This document shows positions 1 to 6,130 of a stretch of 43,026 nt of DNA, piece after piece. Both the position numbers and the translations under genes were made by a program. Below the pieces are notes generated by a model. The model was not told the DNA's origin. It worked only from the letters and a program-made list of their open reading frames with translations, and made no database searches. Every line of letters begins with the position of its first letter. The stretch's first letter is position 1. This DNA comes from a virus: positions 1 through 43,026 of the IMG/VR virus record IMGVR_UViG_3300017605_000446; one strand, written 5' to 3'.

Positions 1-340
1 GTCCTGTCGTCTGGGCCGAGGGGGTATACCCGGTTCGGGCGTTCTTGCTTGCGTTGCACTTGGCGTGCGCGCGCTGAAGGTTCTCTCTCTCGTTCGTTCC
101 ACCTCGAGCGAGAGGGATGCGATGGTCTGCTGTGTCTGTGCTCAGCCCTGCCCTACCACACAGGGCACAGTGGGTCTCCTCACGCAGCACGATGGCCCTG
201 TTGCGCATGTACTCTGCGGTGTAGCCCCTTGCCTGCCTGCTGGGTACGGCGTGCGTCCAGGGCCTGCGTGCGTGGGCAGGGCAGGGCTGTACGTTGGGGC
301 AGTGAGGACGTGAGCAGGCACGACGGGCAGCACGGGGCAT
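1..340 (-). CDS. HNH endonuclease, 3' end cut by the window edge
   Basis: At least 113 codons are open, starting at the ATG at 340, which overlaps the previous stop as TGATG. Seen: an N-terminal Cys/His cluster (C9, C14, C20, H23), then a classic HNH core: CALCG (C58/C61), ADHRIPLARGG (D72, H73), N87 and a final HAKCNASK. These are the zinc-binding pairs and metal/phosphate ligands of small phage HNH nucleases, which in cos phages assist terminase in cutting genome ends. The frame has no stop before base 1. Joining base 1 to base 43026 in silico keeps it open for 28 more codons, ending inside the start of the small terminase gene. That would give about 141 aa, a normal size. The HNH core is complete in the window. 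The family call is firm; the packaging role is inferred from position. Confidence 0.88.
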   Translation of the reverse strand, partial: MPRAARRACSRPHCPNVQPCPAHARRPWTHAVPSRQARGYTAEYMRNRAIVLREETHCALCGRAGLSTDTADHRIPLARGGTNERENLQRAHAKCNASKNARTGYTPSAQTTG

Positions 341-639
341 CACCAGCTCCCCGCTGGATGGCGCCCGCAGTCGTAGCGTTCTGGTCCCGTGCGCTTCTTC
401 CACTCTTCGGTGGACATGAGCTCCATGTTGGAGGGCACGTCGCACCCACCGCACCGAAGGGGAACGATGTGGTTCACGGCCATGCCCTGCGGTACCTTGC
501 CGTCCTGGTGACCCGTCATTTTCAGGAAGAGCGTCCTGCGGCTGATGCTGCGAACGAGGTTGCCCTTCGTGTCCCTCACCCTGCACGTCAGATCGGGTGT
601 CGGCAGAGTGAGGGCACCGAACAGCAGGAGGGCAAGCAT
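340..639 (-). CDS. small HNH-like endonuclease with hydrophobic N-terminus
   Basis: 99 aa. Residues 1-13 are hydrophobic and end in a possible signal cleavage or membrane segment. The core VNHIVPLRCGGCDVPSNMEL carries N56/H57, the GG turn and N71, followed by a Lys/Arg-rich tail. This matches the short HNH fold in which H is the general base and N orients it; the last H is weak, so activity is uncertain. The start ATG at 639 overlaps the upstream stop (TGATG), and its own stop overlaps the next HNH gene in the same way, so two HNH genes are translationally coupled. Similar short HNH proteins with an export signal occur near phage lysis genes. It could degrade host DNA in the envelope or act in packaging; the sequence does not decide. 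Confidence 0.7.
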   Translation of the reverse strand: MLALLLFGALTLPTPDLTCRVRDTKGNLVRSISRRTLFLKMTGHQDGKVPQGMAVNHIVPLRCGGCDVPSNMELMSTEEWKKRTGPERYDCGRHPAGSW

Positions 640-794
640 CAGACCGCGGGCACCTCGGGGGCGACTTCCGCGGTGGGTGTGGTAGTGGGCGCTTCCGTGG
701 GCGGCGGTGCGACAGGGGCGGGGGCGGGCTTGCGGGCGCGCTTCCGAACGACCTTCTTCGCGGGGGCCTTGCTCGGCTTCTTCTTATTCGCCAT
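639..794 (-). CDS. Lys/Ala/Pro-rich small protein, histone-H1-tail-like
   Basis: 51 aa. The first 22 residues are Lys/Arg-rich (MANKKKPSKAPAKKVVRKRA), followed by a Pro/Ala/Thr-rich tail with acidic residues. It has no recognisable fold and is probably disordered. The basic half resembles nucleic-acid-binding tails of H1-like bacterial proteins. A good RBS (AAAGGAGA) lies 5 nt before the ATG at 794; a longer in-frame extension upstream has atypical composition and is not used. It lies between a two-TM gene and the HNH pair. Function unknown; DNA binding is only suggested by composition. Confidence 0.6.
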   Translation of the reverse strand: MANKKKPSKAPAKKVVRKRARKPAPAPVAPPPTEAPTTTPTAEVAPEVPAV

Positions 795-805
795 GACGTC
801 TCCTT

Positions 806-976
806 TTAGCGCGGCAGGTTCAACAGCGCGGGGGCGGCCTTGAGCAGGAACACCAGCAGCCCGAAGCCGAAGCAGATGCGGCCCACCTCGCAGATGCGTG
901 GGCTGGTGCTCGGGTTCGCAGCGAAGTACACGACCAGCCCCACCAGGCACACGGCCAAGGGCAGCACGATCGTCAT
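806..976 (-). CDS. small two-TM membrane protein, holin-like
   Basis: 56 aa with two hydrophobic segments, about residues 2-19 and 34-52, separated by a short loop containing two Cys (ICEVGRIC). The start at 976 is chosen for its strong RBS (GAGGAGGAAT immediately upstream); an upstream in-frame ATG at 1042 would add a very basic, atypical stretch. Size, topology and position in the lysis cluster fit a class II holin or holin antagonist, but such proteins have little sequence conservation. It sits downstream of the candidate promoter at 1060-1089. Confidence 0.65.
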   Translation of the reverse strand: MTIVLPLAVCLVGLVVYFAANPSTSPRICEVGRICFGFGLLVFLLKAAPALLNLPR

Positions 977-1059
977 GATTCCTCCTCTTCGGCTCTTCCG
1001 TGAACGTCTCGTCCCTGTCTTCGTCTTCGTACTCGTCGTCATCGTCGGGGTCTACCATC

Positions 1060-1089
1060 AACATGCGCCCGGATTGCCCGACGTGGCAA
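1060..1089 (-). promoter_or_regulatory. candidate promoter A (CATGTTG family)
   Basis: Minus-strand TTGCCA (1089-1084), an 18 nt spacer and CATGTT (1065-1060), with the conserved context CGGGCGCATGTTGA shared with sites near 3425 and 34388. It lies just after the stop at 1095 and upstream of the two-TM gene, with a leader of roughly 75 nt that includes an acidic, Asp/Glu-rich open stretch (about 1064-985). No experimental proof; the repeated context is the evidence. Confidence 0.5.
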
Positions 1090-1094
1090 CATGC

Positions 1095-1385
1095 TCAGGG
1101 CTTGGGCTGCTTCTTCTGCTCCTGCTCGCTCAGGAACTTGTCGAGCCGGTCCACCATGCCCGCGGGCATGAGCCGGTCCTCGATCTTGTCGAGCCGCTGA
1201 TCGTGCTCCGCGACTGCCTTCTCGATCGCGGCGTACGTCGTCTGAACGTGGTACTCGCTCACGGCGAGGTACATGAGGCCAGAGAACAGCGCCAAGGACG
1301 CGGGGATGGCGAGGCCCACGATCCAGCCCGAGATCGACTTGCTCAGTACCTCGGGCCAGATGTCACCCGTGCGCCTTCCAGCCAC
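1095..1385 (-). CDS. single-TM protein with C-terminal coiled coil (lysis region)
   Basis: 96 aa from a GTG at 1385, 2 nt after the previous stop. One TM helix spans about residues 19-42 (WIVGLAIPASLALFSGLMYL), followed by a charged helical region (about 46-92) with heptad-like spacing, ending in QEQKKQPKP. This layout is found in inner-membrane spanins and in small XhlA/holin-accessory proteins. Its place directly after a three-TM holin-like gene supports a lysis role. No signature distinguishes the two options. If it is an i-spanin, its partner could be the lipoprotein at 2670-3239. Confidence 0.6.
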   Translation of the reverse strand: MAGRRTGDIWPEVLSKSISGWIVGLAIPASLALFSGLMYLAVSEYHVQTTYAAIEKAVAEHDQRLDKIEDRLMPAGMVDRLDKFLSEQEQKKQPKP

Positions 1386-1387
1386 GG

Positions 1388-1702
1388 CTAAGACTTGAAC
1401 GTCGGGGAACCGCCAGCGGCACCAGAAGGGGGAGCCTTGATCGCCGTGATGCCTTCTCCGCTGGCGCGAGTGAACCCGAAGATGCCCGCGGCCGACGTCG
1501 ACACCGTGACCCAGCCCACGAAATACTCGAAGAGCCGCGCGCGCTCGAAGGTGCCCACGGAATAGCCCCAGAGGCACACCCCGACGAGTGACAGCGCGAG
1601 CACGGAGAACGGGCCGTACTTGTCGGGCAGCCCCGCCCACTTCACGAGCTGCGTGAGCGCGACCACGGCCGCCGAGACTGCGATGATCGCCTGACCGTCC
1701 AT
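1388..1702 (-). CDS. putative three-TM holin
   Basis: 104 aa with three predicted TM helices, about residues 3-21, 30-50 and 57-78, and a short soluble, Pro/Gly/Ser-rich C-terminus. Size and topology match class I holins, which make holes in the inner membrane so that a signal-less endolysin can reach peptidoglycan; the muramidase at 4152-4754 has no export signal. The start ATG at 1702 overlaps the end of the preceding gene (shared TGATG region), so it is co-translated with the exported protein upstream. No family-specific motif is visible, so holin is inferred from topology and context. Confidence 0.62.
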   Translation of the reverse strand: MDGQAIIAVSAAVVALTQLVKWAGLPDKYGPFSVLALSLVGVCLWGYSVGTFERARLFEYFVGWVTVSTSAAGIFGFTRASGEGITAIKAPPSGAAGGSPTFKS

Positions 1703-2673
1703 CAGTTCCCTCCCTTGAGCTTCTTCACTGCCTGGACTGGATCAACGACAAGGCCGAGCCTGAGCACGTCTCGCCTCTGGATGAGCCCCGGCACGCTGGC
1801 GGCGGCACTGAGCGTCGCGTCCGCGATGAACAGCACCGAGCCCGACACGATGGGCACCTGACCGTAGAGCATGAACGCGAAGCCGCTGTGCAGCCCCGTG
1901 CAGGTGATGGTCGAAGGGCAAGACGAGGACGCTTCGTCGTACCCCGCGAGCAGGGTCATGGATGCATTCGACTTGCGTGCATCGAACCGGACGCCAACAC
2001 CCACGGCGCGCGTCAGCCTATCGAGCGGCTGCTGATCCTTGCTGCCCCTCAAGCGCGATGAGAAGTCGCCCTCGACCACGACCGTGGTATCGACGTCGCG
2101 CAGGTGCCCCACTACGTAGCCGTACCAGATGCCCACGTCCGCGGACTTGAACGTCTCCACGCTCACGGGGTTGATGGCCTGGCCCGGTGAACTGGACAGG
2201 CCCAGACGCGCACCGATGCGGCCCAGGCTGTGGCCATTCCCGATGGCCAGCGGACCATCCGCGTTCACCCACAGCGTCGGCGTAACGGCGGTACCTGCTT
2301 CGGCGGTGACGGTGACGAGCCCGCCGAGCTGGGTGTCCACGTGAAAAGGGCGCGCGTTCTGCTTCTCCACCGCGGTCGGCTTCGGGGAAGGAACGGGTGC
2401 AGGGGGCACGGGAGACTCGGCCACGGCCTCGACGGTGGGCGGGTCGGTCTGCGCTCCCTCCACGAGGTCGAAGGGGACAGGCGTCGGGGAAGGTGACGGC
2501 TTCGCGTGCGGCTTCAGCTTCGGTGCCGGCGCATCGGCGTGCGCGGAGCCGGGCCAGAGGAACACGATCAGAGCCACGATGCCCAGCACGATGAGGCCGC
2601 GGAATGCCCACACGAAGAACTTCTCCTCGCGCTTCAACTCCACCATCAGGGTCTCCAATTCCTCGTGCGTCAC
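1702..2673 (-). CDS. exported Pro-rich protein with beta-rich C-terminal domain
   Basis: 323 aa, GTG start overlapping the upstream lipoprotein gene (GTGA). Residues 1-22 are charged, 23-41 are hydrophobic and are followed by GSAHADAPAP, a good signal-peptidase-like AHA site; alternatively the segment stays as a membrane anchor. Residues about 48-110 are Pro/Lys-rich, a typical extended periplasmic linker. Residues about 112-323 alternate polar and hydrophobic residues with many Gly, Ser and Thr, suggesting a beta barrel or beta sandwich. I do not recognise the family. Position between a lipoprotein and a holin candidate suggests an envelope-spanning lysis protein, or an outer-membrane protein changing the lysogen surface. 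Confidence 0.72.
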   Translation of the reverse strand: MTHEELETLMVELKREEKFFVWAFRGLIVLGIVALIVFLWPGSAHADAPAPKLKPHAKPSPSPTPVPFDLVEGAQTDPPTVEAVAESPVPPAPVPSPKPTAVEKQNARPFHVDTQLGGLVTVTAEAGTAVTPTLWVNADGPLAIGNGHSLGRIGARLGLSSSPGQAINPVSVETFKSADVGIWYGYVVGHLRDVDTTVVVEGDFSSRLRGSKDQQPLDRLTRAVGVGVRFDARKSNASMTLLAGYDEASSSCPSTITCTGLHSGFAFMLYGQVPIVSGSVLFIADATLSAAASVPGLIQRRDVLRLGLVVDPVQAVKKLKGGN

Positions 2674-3239
2674 TGGATGCTTCCGCCCTTGTCCGCGGTC
2701 CTGATGTTCCCCTGCGGGTCCTTGTAGATCGCTACCAGCGTGAAGTTCGCGGCCACACGAGGGCTCGCGGGGTTCACCTGCGCGTTGAAGCGGTTGTCCC
2801 CCTTGATGTCCAGCGTGGCCGCACCCGCCGGAGACACGCTGAAGCGCCAGTCGATGACGTCAGCACTCGTCTTGTCGCCGGGATTCGGAATGTCGACGCC
2901 CGCCTTGTTCTTGGGCGAGGCCGTGACCGCGATGTTGGGATAGCCCGGAGGCAGGGCACAGGCGTTGTGGTTCGGATCGGGCTGCGGAGGTACGGCTCCG
3001 AACCCGTAGCAGAAAATCGCGAAGGACTCGACCACGTTGTCCCCGCCCGGCGCCGAAGGGCTGGGCTGCGGGTTCGTGACGTTGCCGCTCCCATCTCCAA
3101 TCACGCAGGTGCCGCTCCCGGTTACGGTGCAGGTGTTGCTCGAGGTCGGAACCGCAGGGGGCTCCGGGGCGGTAGGTGAGCACGACACGAACACCACGCA
3201 CGCGATGAGGACGCACAGCACGACACCCGGTCTCAGCAT
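2670..3239 (-). CDS. phage-encoded lipoprotein
   Basis: 189 aa. The N-terminus MLRPGVVLCVLIACVVFVSC is a lipoprotein signal with the lipid-attached Cys at residue 20; Ser at +2 favours outer-membrane sorting by the Lol rule. After a Pro-rich stretch come a Gly/Ser-rich low-complexity region and an Ig-like looking beta domain (about 95-185, IAVTASPKNKAG...VNPASPRVAANFTLVAI). It could be the outer-membrane spanin of the lysis set (though large for one) or a lysogenic-conversion lipoprotein. It overlaps the next gene by 4 nt, implying coupled synthesis with the exported protein. Confidence 0.75.
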   Translation of the reverse strand: MLRPGVVLCVLIACVVFVSCSPTAPEPPAVPTSSNTCTVTGSGTCVIGDGSGNVTNPQPSPSAPGGDNVVESFAIFCYGFGAVPPQPDPNHNACALPPGYPNIAVTASPKNKAGVDIPNPGDKTSADVIDWRFSVSPAGAATLDIKGDNRFNAQVNPASPRVAANFTLVAIYKDPQGNIRTADKGGSIQ

Positions 3240-3251
3240 TCGATTTCCCTC

Positions 3252-3416
3252 TCAGCCATCCGGCGGCTGCTCCAGCATGACGGCACCTCGGAGCGCGAAC
3301 TCCCGGCATTCACGGCACTGAAAACGTAGATGTGCGGCGTGGCGCTTGAGCGTGCAGTGGCGCTCAAACCAGGCCAGCCAAGCGGCGACCAGAGGACTCG
3401 GCCGATCGTTGCCCAT
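3252..3416 (-). CDS. small Cys/His protein, first gene after promoter B
   Basis: 54 aa, shorter than a 60-codon cutoff. The ATG at 3416 lies only 5 nt after the -10-like CATGTT (3427-3422). It contains HCTLKRHAAHLRFQCRECRE: a Cys, several His and CxxC, plausibly a zinc-binding finger. Another frame over the same bases is longer (69 codons) but has shadow-like composition. The stop lies 13 nt before the lipoprotein start. Function unknown. Confidence 0.6.
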   Translation of the reverse strand: MGNDRPSPLVAAWLAWFERHCTLKRHAAHLRFQCRECREFALRGAVMLEQPPDG

Positions 3417-3421
3417 GCTTC

Positions 3422-3450
3422 AACATGCGCCCGCGGTTTCATCGACTCAA
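3422..3450 (-). promoter_or_regulatory. candidate promoter B (CATGTTG family), near-leaderless
   Basis: TTGAGT (3450-3445), a 17 nt spacer and CATGTT (3427-3422) in the context CGGGCGCATGTTGA. It overlaps the stop of the coiled-coil gene and fires into the small Cys/His gene and the lipoprotein operon. The ATG follows the -10 by 5 nt, so the transcript would have almost no leader. Confidence 0.55.
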
Positions 3451-4155
3451 CACCGCGAACACGATGCTGCCGATGGTGAGCAGGGTCAGGACGAACCCCG
3501 CGCCGCCGATCACGACGGTCGCGACGAGCCCGATACCAGCGCCCTTGCCGGCCCCTTGCGCGCTAGCCTCCGTCAGCTTCTCCACGGCCGCCGCGAGACG
3601 TGCCGTCTGCGGATCGGCCACCGCCTGCTTGCCTTGCCCCTCGTACTGGAACTTTTCCAGGGCAGCGACCCGCGTCGAGAGTTCCGTGAAGCTGCTGGCT
3701 GTCTGCTTCTGGAGCGCATCGGCCACGTCGGACACCTGCTTCGCCATCGTCGATGCCGTGGTGTTAAGCGCGTTGCGCAGGTTCTCGGCGTCCGTCTTGT
3801 TTGTCGCGGCGAGAGTGTTGATGGCCTGAAGGGCTCGCTCCGATTCCGTCTTGGACGCAGCGACATCGATGCCCCTGACCGCGTCGAGGCGCATCTGCTC
3901 GGCCTTGTGGATCTCTCGGTCGTGCTTCTGGTGCAGCTTCTGGGTGGCCCGCAGGAACTCGGAGCGCAGCCGACTCGATTCCCGTACCGTCTCCAGCTTC
4001 GCATCGATGAGCTTCGTCTGTAGATCCCGAAGGTCGTCCTGCCGCTTCATCGCCGCGGCGAGCTGGTCCCCGACGTTCTTCGTCGGGTCGATAACAGGCC
4101 CACCCGCGAAGTCGACGCCAAGGCCGGAACGTCCGGAAGGTCGCGTGGTTCTCAT
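3439..4155 (-). CDS. long coiled-coil protein with C-terminal membrane segment
   Basis: 238 aa; start ATG at 4155 overlapping the muramidase stop (ATGA). After a short N-terminus, residues about 30-190 are strongly helical and charged with heptad character (LRDLQTKLIDAKLETVRESS and onward), with few Gly or Pro. Residues about 203-236 are hydrophobic (GLVATVVIGGAGFVLTLLTI), enough for one long or two short TM helices, ending at Arg. Tail-anchored coiled-coil proteins beside phage endolysins are often holin- or spanin-like; this one could bring muramidase or lysis factors to the membrane. No family recognised. Confidence 0.72.
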   Translation of the reverse strand: MRTTRPSGRSGLGVDFAGGPVIDPTKNVGDQLAAAMKRQDDLRDLQTKLIDAKLETVRESSRLRSEFLRATQKLHQKHDREIHKAEQMRLDAVRGIDVAASKTESERALQAINTLAATNKTDAENLRNALNTTASTMAKQVSDVADALQKQTASSFTELSTRVAALEKFQYEGQGKQAVADPQTARLAAAVEKLTEASAQGAGKGAGIGLVATVVIGGAGFVLTLLTIGSIVFAVLSR

Positions 4156-4754
4156 GCGAGCTCCGCATAGGCGCGAGCCATGCGACGGTCGTACCCGCTG
4201 GCCGCGAAGTTCGGCCCGTTGTAGTACCTCGCGAACGCCGACCAGCTCAGAGAGCGGATCGCATCGACCAGGCGCCCATCGTTGCGGATGAACAGCACCA
4301 GCGCCCGGAGATGGTCGTCGGCGCTTCGATACATCGCGTTCACGAACCGCTGGAGCTCCGGATAGCCGGCGGCTGTGTGGTTGAGCCCGAGGATCTGGTA
4401 CAGGCCCCACGAGCACGCCTGGAGCGCCGCATCTCGGTCCAGCAGGGCCGCCCGCGCCAGCCGCTCATGCTGCTGCGGGCTCGAGCCGTACGTGCCAGGC
4501 GGCGAGGGCTGGGAGTTCGACAGGTCGGGGGCGTCGTGGTCGAAGCGGCCATCGGTCAGGCGGTGGAAGATGTGACGCTCGAAGAGAATCACCGGCCGGT
4601 CGTCGGGCAGAAAGGCACCCTGCGGGCCGGCCTCCACCTTGGCTATCGCCTTCAAGGCGCGAGGCTCGGCAATCAGGAGCCATGCCGCGGCGGCGTACCC
4701 CTCATCGGTCGGCTGTGCTGTCTTCACGAAGACCGCCCGCAGTAGCCGCACCAT
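4152..4754 (-). CDS. endolysin, N-acetylmuramidase domain (PF11860-type)
   Basis: 200 aa, a single-domain enzyme cutting the glycan MurNAc-GlcNAc bond of peptidoglycan at lysis. Seen: EAGPQGAFLPDD, then ILFERHIFHRLT (E59 is the likely catalytic acid), DLSNSQPSPPGTYG, RLARAALLDRDAALQACSWG with SWGLYQILG around residue 115-123, and RYYNGPNF near the C-terminus; these are the hallmark blocks of this family in the right order. There is no signal peptide, so a holin is needed. The start at 4754 (MVRLLRA) is chosen for its fit to the family; an upstream in-frame start would add 18 atypical residues. It overlaps the zinc-ribbon gene upstream by 31 nt and the coiled-coil gene downstream by 4. Confidence 0.92.
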   Translation of the reverse strand: MVRLLRAVFVKTAQPTDEGYAAAAWLLIAEPRALKAIAKVEAGPQGAFLPDDRPVILFERHIFHRLTDGRFDHDAPDLSNSQPSPPGTYGSSPQQHERLARAALLDRDAALQACSWGLYQILGLNHTAAGYPELQRFVNAMYRSADDHLRALVLFIRNDGRLVDAIRSLSWSAFARYYNGPNFAASGYDRRMARAYAELA

Positions 4755-4951
4755 CGCGAGCCCTCCGCGATGATCCTGTGGACCCAGCCCTTGGGGCATT
4801 TCGTGCACGGCACCGGCTTACATTGCGTGCAGAAGGAACCGCGTTCGTGGAGGAACGTCGGCTGGGAGAACGTGAGGGGCGGGGCATCGGGCTCGCTGCG
4901 TGCAGCGTCGGGAGGCGCACCATGGGGCCTGACGACGCGCGCGGGTGTCAA
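4724..4951 (-). CDS. zinc-ribbon miniprotein
   Basis: 75 aa from a TTG whose TTGA overlaps the preceding stop. The C-terminal half has FCTQCKPVPCTKCPKG followed by WCGYCG: six Cys as three CxxC pairs, which can bind one or two zinc ions. The N-terminal 30 residues are Pro/Ala-rich and probably disordered. The rare TTG start and 31 nt overlap with the muramidase suggest low, coupled expression. Function unknown. Confidence 0.6.
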   Translation of the reverse strand: MTPARVVRPHGAPPDAARSEPDAPPLTFSQPTFLHERGSFCTQCKPVPCTKCPKGWVHRIIAEGSRWCGYCGRSS

Positions 4952-5508
4952 CAGCTCTGCCCTGGCGGTTGCCCGTCATCAGCGATGAGAGTGCGCGCCA
5001 ACCCAATCGTGACCGGATACTCTTCTGGGTGATTGACGATATATCGGGCCCTAGCCAGCCTAATTCGCCGGATGCACACGAACTTCCGAGCACATGACCT
5101 TGAGCAAGTCCGAGCATTGCGTCGACCCACGGCAATCGCGTTGCCGCAGACGGCACACTCCTTCAGCAGCCGCAAGGCTTCCGCCACGGCATTGACCATC
5201 ACCGGACGCGCTGGCCGCTTGTTGTGAGGCCCGTGGCACTTCAGACACAGCCACTCGACGTCGAGAGGCTTTGAGTAGTCATGGTGGTGAGCCTCGATCG
5301 CCACATCCGAGCGGCGACACCGAAAGCACGTGTCCGGGCGTACCAAGACCCCAGCGACTATCGCACTTGCGACCGCCGCTCTGGCCCTGTGCTTGTCTGG
5401 GTTCAGGATCTGATGGATGCGCTGCCTGCTGAGGCCGCAACGCCGGCCGATCTCACTGAACGGAACCCCATGTCGATGCAGTCGGAGCAACTCCGCGCGC
5501 GGGAGCAT
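4948..5508 (-). CDS. HTH plus zinc-finger (HNH-like) DNA-binding protein
   Basis: 186 aa. Residues 1-45 form a helix-turn-helix (RHGVPFSEIGRRCGLSRQRI with the recognition helix SRQRIHQIL). Residues about 60-98 read CFRCRRSDVAIEAHHHDYSKPLDVEWLCLKCH: two CxxC pairs around AHHHDYSKPLDV, a pattern common in phage HNH-like/zinc proteins. A third cluster, CAVCGNAI...TCSRSCARKF, resembles a C-terminal zinc knuckle. It may be a homing-type nuclease or a transcription factor for the lysis genes it precedes. It has its own consensus-like promoter (5516-5545) with the ATG 7 nt after the -10, so it probably heads the lysis operon. Confidence 0.75.
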   Translation of the reverse strand: MLPRAELLRLHRHGVPFSEIGRRCGLSRQRIHQILNPDKHRARAAVASAIVAGVLVRPDTCFRCRRSDVAIEAHHHDYSKPLDVEWLCLKCHGPHNKRPARPVMVNAVAEALRLLKECAVCGNAIAVGRRNARTCSRSCARKFVCIRRIRLARARYIVNHPEEYPVTIGLARTLIADDGQPPGQSC

Positions 5509-5515
5509 CGCGAAG

Positions 5516-5545
5516 ATCGTAGGCGAAATGTGGACAAAGTGTCAA
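5516..5545 (-). promoter_or_regulatory. sigma70-like promoter of the lysis operon
   Basis: TTGACA (5545-5540), an 18 nt spacer and TACGAT (5521-5516), reading leftward into the gene starting at 5508. The -35 lies in the 8-mer CTTGACAC (5546-5539) shared with the control region at 16.9 kb and the capsid promoter. Only 7 nt separate the -10 and the ATG, so the mRNA would be leaderless or nearly so. Confidence 0.65.
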
Positions 5546-5575
5546 GGTCTTTCGGCTACAGGTTGCCGATCTGTC

Positions 5576-6130
5576 CTACGGCTTCTCCGCTCCCGACTCC
5601 GCTCCCCAGTAGGCAGCCCGAGCATTACGATCCGCTTGGATGGCTTCCAGCAGCGCGGCGCGAAGCTCCGGAAACGTCTTGAACTCGCCCACGTTCGGCG
5701 CACCGTCACGGCCACCGTACCGCAAGAAGGCGCCCCAGGCTCCGCCCTCGTCCGGCTCCTCTTCGATGCTCACCGCGAAGTAGGGACGTGTTCCCGGCTC
5801 GCCCGGCCCGAACAGCGTGAGCGAGGGATTGCCCTCCGCGTTCTCGCACAGCCGAGCGGTGTCATAGCGTTCGGCGTGTTCCCACCACGTCAGCTTCTCT
5901 TCAGCCTTCAACGCGCGGGCCTTCCATGCCGCCGTCTGCTTGTCCGACGTGTACAGCAAAGGCTCCTGGATCTCGCGGGCGAAGGCGCGGAGGCGTTTCG
6001 TAAGCGTTAACGTGCCGGGCCACACTACCTCGTCCGGCTCGCCAGGATCGCACATCACGCCCTCTAGCCAGTCCACCTCTGCCTTGATTCGCGCCTCCAG
6101 CTCCGGCGTAAGAGGAGTCTCGGAGGTCAT
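5576..6130 (-). CDS. hypothetical early protein
   Basis: 184 aa, start ATG at 6130 overlapping the upstream stop (ATGA). Acidic N-terminal half with helical character (TPELEARIKAEVDWLEGVM), then a mixed region with WWEHAERYDTARLC and a C-terminal ALLEAIQADRNARAAYWGAE helix. No metal-binding cluster, TM segment or known motif. It is the last gene before the lysis promoter and the end of the early operon. Confidence 0.7.
   Translation of the reverse strand: MTSETPLTPELEARIKAEVDWLEGVMCDPGEPDEVVWPGTLTLTKRLRAFAREIQEPLLYTSDKQTAAWKARALKAEEKLTWWEHAERYDTARLCENAEGNPSLTLFGPGEPGTRPYFAVSIEEEPDEGGAWGAFLRYGGRDGAPNVGEFKTFPELRAALLEAIQADRNARAAYWGAESGAEKP

Noticed and set aside
49-843. Plus-strand open frames over the HNH/lysis genes, and many 150-500 codon plus-strand frames elsewhere
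   Set aside because: They are GC-driven mirror frames of minus-strand genes: Arg/His/Pro-rich, without RBS or domains.
806-1064. Acidic reading frame starting at the ATG at 1064 and running through the two-TM gene
   Set aside because: Only the first 30 codons look natural; the rest overlaps a gene with a far better RBS in another frame. It may still be a short leader, so it is mentioned with promoter A.
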